A stretch of 64,000 nt of DNA from NCBI RefSeq assembly GCF_965638725.1, contig NC_134949.1, forward strand, positions 41,134,151 through 41,198,150, written 5' to 3'. The notes under the pieces are model-generated. The model made no database searches, was not told the DNA's origin, and was given only the letters and a program-made list of their open reading frames with translations. Shown piece after piece: positions 1 through 12,800 of the stretch. This stretch comes from Aptenodytes patagonicus. Lineage: Eukaryota > Chordata > Aves > Sphenisciformes > Spheniscidae. Each line of letters begins with the position of its first letter. The first letter of the stretch is position 1. The position numbers were made by a program, and so were the translations under genes.

Positions 1-830
1 CAGCTGGGCCCGGCCGTTCCGCGCGTCGCCGTCGCGCCTTTCCCTGCCCGGGCGGGCGGCGGGGGTGTCTCCGCCCGAGTGCGCCTGCGCCGCCCACCCG
101 GTCGCGGAGGGGCTGACGGGGGTTGTTGTGGAGCGGCGGGAAAGCACGTGAAGAGCGCAACGTCATCATAAACACTCGTAGGCAACATGGCGGCGCCTCC
201 GAGCGGCAAGGTAACGGGGGCGGGCCGGGCCCGGGTCGCGCGCGGGCGGCGATGGCTGCCGTCCTCCCCCCTCGGGGGCCCCGCTGTGTCCGGCGCTGGG
301 GTCGCCCCGCCTGGCGGGAGCCGCGGGAAAGGGCGGCCTGGCCCCTGCGTGGCCGGGCGGGGGCCTTTCCTCCCCGCGGTGCGCGGGTGCGGGGTCTCCT
401 CGTGGGACAGTGGGGCCCGGGCCCACCCCTGCGGACACGGGCCGTCCCGCCCTCGGGCGGGCCTGGCGGTGGCGGGAGGCCGTGGGCCCTCTGCGTCGCC
501 CTGCGCGGGGCGCGGGAGGGGGTCGCGGCCGGCGGGTGGGACTTGGACCCTGCCCGGGGCGGGTGAGGCGGCACGTCGCAGCGCCTCCCGCCCGGCCCGG
601 CCCGGCCCGGGCCGCGTCCCACGCCGCCCTAGCTCTCCTCCAGGCTGCGCGAAGAGCCGGCTCCGGTGTAGGAAGAGGCCGCTCTCCGCCGAAGGCGCGC
701 AGCCCCGGGGCTGGGGGCTGGCCTCCGCAGAGAGGCTCTGAGGCTGAGCTGGAGGAGCGAGACTTGTCCCGTCTACGTGGCCGCGTGTCGCTGAGGTGCT
801 CGTAGACGTTACTGGCCTTTCTCCTGGCCT
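1..830 (+). promoter_or_regulatory. TBC1D15: CpG island promoter of TBC1D15
   Basis: The first ~830 bases are very GC- and CpG-rich, then composition drops abruptly to AT-rich intron. There is no obvious TATA box, which fits a housekeeping promoter. Just before the coding start are a palindromic E-box CACGTG (145-150), a CREB/ATF-like half site AACGTCAT (159-166) and a YY1-like motif CAACATGGCGGC (183-194) that overlaps the start codon. The transcription start cannot be placed from sequence alone. A short (CCCGG)n run lies at about 588-611 in the intronic half of the island. Confidence 0.85.
187..210 (+). CDS. TBC1D15: TBC1D15 coding exon 1
   Basis: Encodes residues 1-8, MAAPPSGK, similar to the alanine-rich mammalian N-terminus. 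The donor GTAACG follows directly. The ATG sits in the context CAACATGGCG and is the first ATG in the window, so it is the natural start. The next exon joins in phase 0. Confidence 0.9.
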
Positions 831-3800
831 GCGCGCTGGTAATGTGCGGGTACCTGCCCCGGGATGGATACGAAGCCTTGTCAGTCGGATAATTTGGTAA
901 TGCGAAGATTTTGACATGCCGCCGATCCTTGCCGAGTGTTCTTGAATGAAACAGTAGAGCTTGACAAGGATTCAAATGTCTGTCCTGGTTTGAGGTCACA
1001 GAAGGGAAGGTATTGGCAACCATCTCTGCCTCCCTCCTCCCCCACCAACAGATCCGAGTTGGGTCCGTATGGTTTTATTGTAGAAGTATTTTTATTCCAT
1101 GACTCTGTCTTCTAAAAGTGTAACTTTGCAATGCTGGGCTCCTGAGCACGTGAATCTTTCATCTAGGATTTAAAGTCTCAGTGCAGTGTCTGACTCTGTG
1201 TAGCCAGGGTTAGAGCGTGGTAGTCTTCAATTTCACTTTTCCAGCATATGACAGCAAATGATTATTTCAGCTCATGCTGACCTCGGTGTAAGAGAACATT
1301 TGTAATTAGCCATGCCTGTGCTTCTCGGAGGGTGCTGAGGAGTGCACTTTGCTAGCAGGAAAATTCAGTAGAGATCTCGCATGTGCCAGTTTACCATATC
1401 CATTTCAACCAGAGCTGGTGGAGCAGGCAACGTGTTCAGCTGGAGTTGTTACAACTTAAAAATAAAGTTCTTTACTGCTGTTAGGTGCTGTAAATGTAAA
1501 GATACCCATACTGTCCTCCCAGCTGTTTCTAGCTATGCACATCTAGTTTTCATGTATACAAGAGAAAAGTTACTCTTGTGGTTTTGTCCATTTTAAGCTC
1601 AGTCCAGCAGTTTATTGGATGATGGTGAATATTTTAATTTTGCAGCTTTTTTTTCCCCCACATAGGTTTTTATCAGGATCTTCTTCAGGAAGTTTTTCCT
1701 GAAAGCAGCTATATTATCATAGTTTATATGAGAGGCTAAAACTATTGTGGATTAGTTGTTTGCAAATTTGCTATGTATTCGTTGTTCCTTTAAAAAAAAA
1801 GTCTGTTTGCTTGAGACTAAATCTCTTAAGTCGTTGCAAAACTCCGTTTCAGTTATTCCACGTCCACAATACTAATGCAACTTGTTAATGCAACTCCTAA
1901 TTCAGTAACATTCTTTGCCATGTCTCTCTCGATACAGAGAAAAAAATGACAGTTGTGTTTTCTCAGACTTCATGAAGTGGCTGGGCTGGTTTGAAGTTTC
2001 ACTACTCGCAGTAGGAGCAGTTCCATCCTCCTCTAGATCTCCCCACCTGTGTGTTGCACTTCTGCTTGCTTGGACACTGTACTCATTTGATCTCTCAGTG
2101 ATTTGATTTAGCAAGCTGCAATAATACAAAAAACTGTGTGTGCTTATTTTTGGCTGGGTTAGCTTTCTGTTGGTCTAAGGAGCACATTGGATCACATATT
2201 GTTCCTTTGGATGGCAGCAGGATTTTAGAAGGGCTCACAAACTAGTGAAATTTCACTCCAGGTGGAATAAACACAGTGCAAGTTGGTACAGACCCAACAT
2301 TCTCACTTAAGGCATTTTGCACTTTGGTGTGTTTCCAAGCTATGGATGTCCTAAATTAATTACACTTTTCCTTCTGCCTGTGCAATGTTGTAATGAGGTG
2401 TTTCAGGTGGTAGATTTCTCAGAGAGTAGTAGGCATTACTTTGTGGGGTGCTTTAGTCTCATTTGGCAGATGAGATCATCTTATCACACAAAGTAATGTA
2501 TTTTAATGTATATGTTCTTTTCTGCAAAATATTACACAAAGTAATTCCCATGGAATGCACATGGCAATATATTAAGCAGCTGGGATAGCCTGTGTTGTCT
2601 CAGCTTTCACGAAATCTTGTTTCAGCAAACCGTATAAGGTTGTGGTTTCTATTATACTTTTACCCTGTTTGTCTTCCCCTTCTCTACCACGTCTTTTTTT
2701 TTTTTTTTTTTATTTCCCAGACATCATTAATATCAGTGGATTCACAACTTGGCTAATTCATATTGTCTCTGGTTTCTGCTCCATACATTAGTGGGATCTG
2801 AATTATAAATTTGGTTACCTCATGTAATTGTATGCACTACGTTACTTGGGATTTTTGTCCTCTTTGTTTTTTCTTACTGCTTCATATCTCAGAAGGTTCT
2901 TTTCAGTATTTTTGTCTATATGGTTAACTCGGTTCCAGAAAACTTAAGTTAATGCTGTTGAGTTCTGAGTCATGACTCATTCTTTATTAATGATCATCTA
3001 CACTAGAACAGTGTGAGCTTCAGTTTTTTTGCCCTTTCTTAGAGTTGCCAGTTTTTTCTGCAAGTAACTTGGCAGTAAGGTCTTTTCGTTTTCAGTGCTT
3101 TTGACTTTATGTATGAAAGCAGGTGTATTTTCTCTCTTTTTGTTGCTTAGCAAATGGCAGTTTGTTTTCCTTATTTCAGAGAACTGACTCTGGATTCACC
3201 CTTATAACCGAAAACCATGTTAGAAAATGAGGTAAAAAGTTGTGTATGGGGAGAAGTACAAACTTCAATTTTAGTCTGTCGGTGTATAGGCTATTATTAC
3301 AGCTGGTCTAAAGACTAATGATTTTTGTTTTACGCTCTTGGATTTCACAGCATAATAAGCTGGAGATGTGAATTGTCCATGCCATGTCCTTACAGTATTA
3401 AGAATGATACCATTTATTTCTCAGAAAATGTTACTGGGACAACTGTGGGACTTCAGAAGGTTATTTTCTGCTGGACATGGAATATAAATACTTGAACAGT
3501 TTTCCAGAAACTTAACTAGCATATGCCATGACATGTAAACTGAGCCTACATCCTGCCTCTTCCGTCTGTTTTTTATAGTAGGTGGGTAGACAACTATTGC
3601 TTCGTGCAGCTTTCTTGAATTTTGTGCTGTGGTTCCCTGTTTTTACAGACCCTCTGTCAGTATATGAGATGGAATAGCTGTGATCTCTGTGTGGCACAGC
3701 GCTTTTAATAACTGATTAGAATGAATTGTGAATTTGCCTTTGACTTCCGTAGTACCTATGGAAAAAAAAAAAACCTAACAGGTCAAGGTGGCTTAGCAGA

Positions 3801-6800
3801 ATTTGGGGACTCTTGCATCAATTTTTAGCTTTTGGTAGGATTCTGAATCAAATAGGCAACGGGTCTAGTTTTCATTCTATAGAACTGGAAAAACAAATGT
3901 GGTGCAAGTCACGCTTGCAGGCTGCAAGCGTGGACTTGCTTGACAAACAGGAAAGACCTATGAACATAAGCTTCTCGGGCACATATTATTTCAAAATTGA
4001 AGTTTTGATATCATTAAAAAGTAATATTTAAATCATACCAAACGTCTTTTTTTCCTACTTTCTCCATCATTTCTTTATAGCAAAAAGTTGCCAACTGACT
4101 GCTTTTACAGTGATAAGTTTCCTTAGGTAGTCATGCTTATGACTTGAAGAATTCGAGAAACCGTAGATGGATAAATCTGGAAACTGTTTTGCATAGAACT
4201 AGCTTTAAGCTAGTAAGGTGTTTGAAAACCTTTGAGTAATTCTGATATACGTACAGCTACAAGACAGAATGAAAATTTGTTTGAAATCAAGTAATTTTCA
4301 AAGTTGTTTAGCTCCTGTCACATGACATCTTCATTTGCTTTGGTTGTGTTGGTGTGTGCTTTTGACAAACGCTCTCCTGTTCTTTTTTCATTTGTGTTTT
4401 TGTTGTGGGACCAGCAGGGTCTGGCTTTCCTGTATGTAATAACATCTAAACCTGAGGAACATGCATCTCTGTGGACAGTTCAACAGATGTTTGCAAATAG
4501 GTATAGAAGAAGACAAAACTACCGTTGTTTAAATCTGTAGTTAGGCCTTTCATGGCTGGACAACTTTTTTGGCCTCAAGCATCTAAACAACATAGGCTGC
4601 TTTTCTTCCCTGGGGTTCTGTTTCCATGACCAGTCAGTTGACTATGCAGAGCACGGGTTTCTTACTGGGTGGAAGGGCTGTCATACTGGGCTGAGGTTTT
4701 GATTAAAATCCTATGGACATGTCGACTTATCTAGTGTGGTGTGCACTTAGTAACATGAACTTGTCTTTTTTCATGATGGGCTTATTAATATTGTGTAGAC
4801 TTAGAGGAAGAGTGATAACTCTAATCATATGACAAGAAAGTGAAAGATTGACTCCACCTACTTCTCACCTTTGAAAAAGAGACCATGATGAAATATGTAA
4901 AATAATGAATAGTACAAAACCAGGGTGAGCCAGTAGCTTGTTTTTCTGTCTCGTATTACAAGAAGCACAATCAACTAACTGAACAGATGACGTTCTTAAA
5001 ACTGTTGAATTCTTTCACGCAGTGGATAACGAGGCCTTTCTAGATCACGCACCTCTATCACTGAAGCCAAAAAACTTATCAAGATTTAAAGGAGATTGGG
5101 TTGCTTTCCTATGCAGGGGGTGTTGACAGGTAATAGTGATGCAGGTTTTGATTGGTTACTTTAACTTCTAATAAGGGGGCAACGGGCTTATTATCCTGCC
5201 CTGCTCATATCTAATTTCTTCTACTGTCTCCATACGTACCAGGATCTCGGTACATAGATTTTTGCGTGCACACCTTACACTAGTATTTTAATGATGCTTC
5301 TGATCATCCTCCAACATTTGCTGTCTGTTCTCCCACATCTTATTTCAAGACACTCATCTTACATGTTCTGCGGTAGCCTGCTGTTTAGGCAAGCGGCAGT
5401 GTTTGCTGCTATTGCCTGGTTTCGAAATGTCTGTTTTCCTGGCTGCTTAAGAGGTCCATGTGTGCTGATGGACCAGACATTTGCCTGATTGTTGGGCTGT
5501 GGAGGCACTGAGCAAATTCCTTTGTGGGCCACGTGGTGTGTGGCGTTGAGCTACACAGTCTTACAGCAGTTGTCTACCGATGGATGGTTTTTTATTCAGA
5601 TCTAACTATTGGTATGCTATCTTTCTATTTGATACTTCCTTAGTACTTATTACTTGCATGTGTAATTTAACGTCACTTTCCTTCTTTGAATTGACTAATA
5701 GCTTGGCAGTGCTGTAATACCAGAAAACAAAAATCTGTCACAAACTATGTTTTACTGTAAGGTGCTATAAGAATACTTAGTAGCATTTTTGAATTTTCAG
5801 CTTGCTAAGAACACTGTGTGAAATACAGCCGTCCAGTGTAGGTAATCTTCAGGTGCTACCACTATAAAATCATATTCTCAAAGTCAGCTTATACAAATTC
5901 AGTTATGGAGTTATCTTACAAAGTACTGCTAAACAGAGCAGCTCAATATTTCAGATAATTCAGAGATGGTAACTTCCAAAATGTTTTGCAGTGGGATAAG
6001 CTGTTAAAGCACTTCCTAGATACTCTTTTGTAAGATGAATGCCCTATCTTTCTTCAAATTAGTTACATTATTGCATCTTCTAGATTCCTATCTATGCGTG
6101 ACTCAACTTTTTTCTTCAATGATATAACCGAGCTTAAGAAGTGCAATTTTTTTTTATATTAAATACTTGATAACAGTTGGAAAAAATAAATACAAGATTG
6201 CATTTGTTACTGGATCAGAATAAATCCCAATAGCCTGGCCTTCTGGCTTTTCAAACTTGGAGAAGTTTTTCTCTTGAGTAACAGTAGGAGGGAAGTAAGC
6301 TGCACTGTGAGAAGTCCTGTGTTTACAGATACCCTCCAAACTTCTGAGCACGTTCTCGCTGCTTCGGTTTTATTGCCTGTTTTGGTGGAGCACGGGGCAG
6401 GGAGCTGGATCTGTTACGCAGAGCAATGTAGAATTTTTCAGTTGCATGACAACTGCGGCATTGGGAACACGTTTTCTTTTCCCGTGAAAGGAAAGTTTTG
6501 TCCTTCTGAGAGATTAATGGATGGAAAGTAATAAAAACAATTATTAGATCGCATACGTTCTAGACTGAGAAGGTATACTTTGTGATACTTACTAACATTA
6601 TCGGCAGAAATGCACTTCTGCCAGTATAACTCTGATACAAATAGGTTTTTCTGGAACAGCTGTCCCAGTGATCGATCACTTTGGTTCATACTTCTGACTA
6701 GTTGTGGTGATAGATTGGGTCCAAATAGCTAGAAGGTAAAATCTAAATAAATTCCAAAGTTGCCTTGTTTAAACAGGGACTGAATTTGAAAGCAGGTATT

Positions 6801-9800
6801 TGGTAGAAATAGAGGGAGGATCTTTTTTGACAGAAAGGAGAAAAAGCTGTAATAGAGAAGAGGAAAGAAGGCTTCCAATATCTGAAAGGCAACTTGATGT
6901 TAATAATCCTTCAAGAGGGAGATTATACCAAGTGACCTCTAGAGGTCTCTTCCAAGTGATATTTCTGTGATTAAACAGGACACTTCAGACATTTCTTGCT
7001 TGTGTAAAGTGAAGAGAAGTTTAAGAAGTAAATCTACAGCAGAAAGGATGAGTTAACTGAATTTTATTGCTCTTTTTAAGCTCTGTATTCTTGTCTGGAT
7101 AGTTAAGCTTACACATCTAAACTTTTAGTTTACTGGCCTGACTGCGTTTGTGATTTTAAAAATCTGACAAATGAGTAAGCTGAGAAAAAGAGATATTGAT
7201 ATTTTAGTACCAAAGAAATATAATATCTGTCTCGGATTAGTTAAGAATTATTAGGTTTTGCCTTTAAAAATATATATTTCTTAAGGCGGTGTTCGCAGCT
7301 TGGTTTGAAAACTAACATGGTTATAAAAAAATTACTGTTAGTATTTGATAATTTCACTTCCACAAAATTGAAGTTTGGTATATTAGGGACTTGTCACTCT
7401 TCTTTTAGAGTTGTTTAAAACAGAACCCATTTACATTGTTTATAGAGCTTTTAAGAGTATGTATAGCATGTGGCTTTGAAGAGCCTGCTGAATTTTGACA
7501 AACAAGAATTCTCTGGTTTTCTTTTTTATAAGAGCACGATCAGAATACTGTGAAGAGTTTTGTAAATGCTTAAATGCAAAAGTTACGTGGGCAGTGTGTA
7601 CTCCTACAAGCCTCTCTTATCTGACTGTCACATATTCTACCTTTGAAATGGAACCTTTCCCATTCGCCCTGAATGTATGATTGGGCCATTGTTTAATCCA
7701 AGGCTGCAATTTTTTATTTCTGTGGAGTTCATCTTTTGTACACTAAACTGTCCATTTTTAATTTAAATTAAGGTTATAATTTCAACATGCTTAAATGGCA
7801 AGTGGGGGAAAGGCAGACTATGTAAGAAAGCCTTTTAATGTTTTAAAAGCTGTGTAGTATTTCCATATGAATCTCTGCCCACTGATTTAAAAAACACTAG
7901 GTATTGAATGCATTTTTTGTGATTTGCTGGCAAAGTAGTAAGACTTGGTGTATTGCTTAGAGAGTAAATTTAACAAGTTCCATTTTCCATTGTTTCTTGA
8001 CTTAAGTAAGTGAAAGACTCAGATCTTGGGGGTGGGGAGGAAGGAAAGGTAACAAAACCCCTAACAAGGTAGAGGTGTTCACTTCAACTTATGTAGGTAA
8101 GTCAAAAAGATAATGTGTACCACAGGAGAGAGAAACAATTTTAAAATCTTGTTTTTTATTTCATTACCTGCTTTGTTATAGGTTGTATATGAGCAAGAAG
8201 GAGTTTTCATTCATTCATCCTGTGGAAAAAATGATGATCAGGACAGCTTAATAGCAGGAGTACTACGTGTCATAGAAAAGGTATTTGTATAATACGGTTG
8301 TGGAAACTTCATATATTTGTTGGCGAAGCATGTAATGTGTTTGGCAAATCTTGAATGTCTTTTTAAGTATAGGATTTCATAAATGAACAAACATCACATA
8401 ATGTTTGACATTGCATCATTTTTATATATATATGTGTGTGTGTGTGTAAGTTGTGCCATAATCATACCATGAGTAAACAGGGATATGTACTTTGTTGTGT
8501 AGTATTGAATGTTTTATGGTTGGTTGTGTTGTAGGAAAATGAAGTAATAGTAGACTGGAGGCCACTGGATGATACTTTGGATACTTCTAATATCCTCTGT
8601 GCTGGAAAGGTATGTTTGTTAGTTATCAGTGTTCTTCATTCTGTTTCTCCAGCGATTTTATTTTCTGTTAACTTATGCATAGATGATCTCATAACTGGAA
8701 GCAAAATCTATTTATGTGATTATCGTTGGCATTAATAGCTACATGTGGGAATCATTTGTGCACTGCGGCCCAGTTCAGGTTATTTGGATACATGTGTAGG
8801 TGACTCTATTTAGTTTTTACTTGGTTCATATAGAAAATAGAAGGGGACTATCTGTACGAATAGTAAAGACCAAATGAGTGTATTGCAGTCACCGGTCCCC
8901 CTGCATCTACTATGTTGTAGTCTGGTGATTCACTCTTCATAATTAGACTCAAAACAGAGAGGTACTGTTCCAATGCAAAATAAAAATAGAAGTCTATGGA
9001 GGTTCCAAGATCCAGTGATATGTGATGTTTAAGCAGTATTAAGAGGATGTGACTAAAGAAGAAAGATTTAAGTTTTACATCTAAATAAGAAGTTTGTTAT
9101 GTTGGTAGAGTCTGCAAGAGAGGCTGGGATATTTTAGTACCATGTTGAACTTATTAAGTAAAACCTCTTTTCTTAGTCTTAGTCATAAGTCCAAATTTCC
9201 TGTATTGAACTGTACCATGTTTCTTAGGATTTTAATACTACAGATTCTTTCAATCTGTGAAAATGAAGATGCTTATTCTTTTTTTTGAATCTGAGAAACT
9301 AGCTCAATTTTCATGCCTTGTGTTTTTTGATAGTCACTTCTTTTTTTTCCTCAGGATTCCAGTTCTGTTGTGGAGTGGACTCAAACTCCTAAAGAAAAAT
9401 GTTCCCGAGGAGCAGACCGTCCAAGTAGTTATGAAGCAGAATGGGACATGGTCACCACAGTCTCTTTTAAAAAGAAACCTCATTCAAATGGAGGTACTTA
9501 AATAAGTGTGGGGTTTTTTGTTTTGCTTTTTTTTTCTTTATGGTAACTTGTAACTGAAGAATTGCCCTTTACATACAGTAAAATGGATTTTATTAGGAAT
9601 TGAAAAGCTGGGAGTCATTTGTGGTAAGAGGTGAATCTCTGGGTGTGGAAAAAAATTCATAATGGAATACCTGCCATCTGCCTCCGATCTAATTTTTTAT
9701 TTAAATTGCTAGAGAAATGTATTGAAAATAAATGTTAAATCTAACTTCTTGCTGTGACGATCATTAGATGATGTAGCAGTTTTATCTGCATTGGGCTCTT

Positions 9801-12800
9801 GCATTCTTTCAAACAAATGAAATTTGAACTAGATGTCGTGTTAGAAAGGAAAATGAAAAAATAAGTGGTTTACTACTCAAACGCCTTTCCATACTGCAAC
9901 AGCAGGGGGAGATGGAATGTATAGTTATGTGGTACATGGGTCTTTTTTTATATGGTCTTTTTTACTTTGGCAAAATAATTTTATAGCTACATCATTTTTG
10001 TTATAGTGTCTCAGTAGATACACTTTAAAAAAAAAAAAGCGGAGGAGAAAGGACAGTGATTCTCAAGTAATCTTTTTTCTCTGATTCTCCTGTAGTATTT
10101 TTCTTTATAATACTTGTTTTCCCTGTATTATTTCTCAGGCTATAACTGGGGACCATTGTGCTTGTTTCATCATATCTGTGATGGTTTTAAATGCCATCTA
10201 TATCACGTATGAGTGCAGGGTTTGGACTTAAGATTATGAATGTTTTTGGGTAAAGCACAGTCCTTGCTCCTAGGCTCTGTGTTTGAGAGGAGCTTTTAGT
10301 GCTAGCATGATATAAAGCTAAAACCAGCATCTCTGACAGACATAGGGTGGTTTATTACGTCACTGGTTTGTATTGATTTTTCATCTCCAGGCGTCGGAGT
10401 ACATCTTCATCCAAAGTGAGTGTCAGTGAGCACTACTGACTTGGATTACGCTCTTTGCCCCTTCTTGCTTATTTCCAGTTTGGGGGCAGGCCAGGGGGTG
10501 TGCCAGATTCCCTCCAGGCATGCTGGCAATTTTGTGTCCTCTGGTAAAGTAAGCTTTAATCCCTTCTCTTTGAATGGATGGAGTCTTGCTCGGAGTGTAT
10601 ACATGCTTGCACAATATGGGAGAGAGGGGTGGGTGGGGAGATTTTCAATTCCTTCTTCCTTACTTTGGTAGCAGTCTTACAACATGTGGCTAATACTGTG
10701 TGCAATATATAGCATACAGTATTGTAATGTATATCACGTTTAGTTTGAGTAAGTAGTACTATCTGGTGGAGATGCTGGTGGGGTTCAGCTTGCTGCTGGA
10801 ATTTGATACAGCAGTTGTACATTTAACTGCTGGATATAAACTGTAGGCACAGCTTTAGGGGAGCAGTCTGATGGACTTGCTCATTATTTTAGAAGTCTGT
10901 AGAAGGCAAGGAGACACAAAGTGAAATCCAGAAATAGCAGTTACAGTAGTTATGGTACACATTTTATTATCATAACCAATGCTGGGGTTTGTGTTTTGAT
11001 TTTGGGTTTATGTTTTAGGAACAGTGACAGATATGATGCAATTGTAACTGCTAACACTGGAATTCAAACTAAAATCATGTGGTAATTTTGTTTTTAAGAT
11101 GCTACAACTCATGCAAATGGAGAAAGCAAGTGGTCGTTCCTGTTCAGTTTGACAGATCTGAAATCAATCAAACAAAACAAAGAAGGCATGGGATGGTCTT
11201 ATTTGGTGTTCTGTCTGAAAGATGATGTGAAGCTTCCAGCTCTTCACTTTCATCATGGAGATAGCAAACTATTGATTAAATGCCTTGAAAAACATGTTGT
11301 GCTGAATGAGTAAGTATCAGACAACTCTTAGTTCTGATTTAAAATATGGATTATTGGTTTACTTTTTTAATTCTGTAATGGATTTCAGATTAACGCTTCC
11401 TGATGTATTTTCTCTTCCCTTTTTTATTGGTAGAATCAATTTCCAAGGTGACTGAAACTATAATTTCACATACGCATTCGGAATGTAGGCTGAAGTTTTA
11501 AAATTGTTGGATCAATTTATGAACTAGTTTAGAATCTGTTGAAGTGTTATTAGCTACGTAATACCTCAGTAGCTCCCTCTAGTGGCTACGGAAGCTTCTC
11601 ATGAACACCCAGTGTAAATTTAAATCCTTCTTCACGAACCACTTCTATTAAATGGGGTAATTTGTGTTAAAATTTGAAGTCTTCTACTTTATATGAAATA
11701 TCTGAGTATTGACATCAGTGTGTGAGGTAACTTACAGTACTGTCAACTAAATCAATTTGTATATAAAAGTTTTCCCCCATAATTCTGTTCCCCTGTAATT
11801 TCTTGCTGCGGGGAGCAAGATCTTTACTCTTCAGATCAACTTTATGAATGTAAACATAGTTAGACCCTATCATGGTGTTAAATACTTGGGTTTTGTTGTG
11901 TATTTATATTCTGTTACCTCCAAGTTTTTCACTTGGATAAAAGCCTTTTTGACCAGCATAGCATAAATGCAGAATAAAATAAAATGTTCTGCTCTCACCG
12001 TGTAGGCATAAGTATAATTTAAGAAGGCAACAGTAGTAAATAAAAGTAGGTAGAGCATGAAGAAACAATGAAGTGTAACAGGTGTAACATCAGTGTAACA
12101 GGTACTCTGTTTTCAAAAGTGTTTTATCATCATCACTTGCAACATAATATTCTGATGTCACATTTGAAGGTGGATAGTGAAATGGCTGTGGGAATCCTTA
12201 TAGAGGGCTCTTCTCATGTTGGTAGCATCAACGAGGTTAGAGTTGCCTTCGACAAGTAGGGAAGGCTGTTGCTGAGTAATACTTTTAGGCTGGAGAGCAA
12301 GCCAGTAGGACATGAGGGTTGTATATTCGTTGAACTGATTTGTGAAAGGCTTTGACAGTGTCAAGATGTGGTGTTGGAGTCTATGATAATCAGAAGTTGT
12401 CAACTGCTTGGAGAAGGTAGCATGGTCAGTGTGACCAGCTGGTGAAATGGTACTGGCTGTAGCATTGTATGTGAGCTTTTTAAGGGGAAAATTCAAGAAG
12501 ACCGAAGGAGAGGCTATCAGGTGGACAAGATAAAGATGTAAGTAAGAATATTCTCTGTACAACTGTAGATTAGGAAATCCTGGATGACAACTTAATCTTA
12601 AACCCTGAGTTTTTTCCTCTAGGTTCCCTTTGAGTTCTTCCTTAAACCTCCTTTCATTTAATTTCATTTCCTAATTTCACTGCTTCTGCAGGCGCAGAGC
12701 AATATTGTCGTCCTGCCTTCCCGCCACCTCCCTCCCCTTCCCCCCAAGGAAATTGTTCCTTTTTGAGCATACTGCACTGTGTTTACTTATTTGTGGCTAT

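Noticed and set aside
187-741. Read-through frame from the TBC1D15 start into intron 1
   Set aside because: The real coding stops at 210 at a GTAACG donor, after which exon 2 at 8182 restores the conserved protein. The longer frame is GC-rich intron.
166-1023. 285-codon minus-strand open frame at the window start
   Set aside because: It lies in the CpG island, where stop codons are rare, and its proline/arginine/alanine-rich translation has no protein-like pattern. It is antisense to the TBC1D15 promoter.
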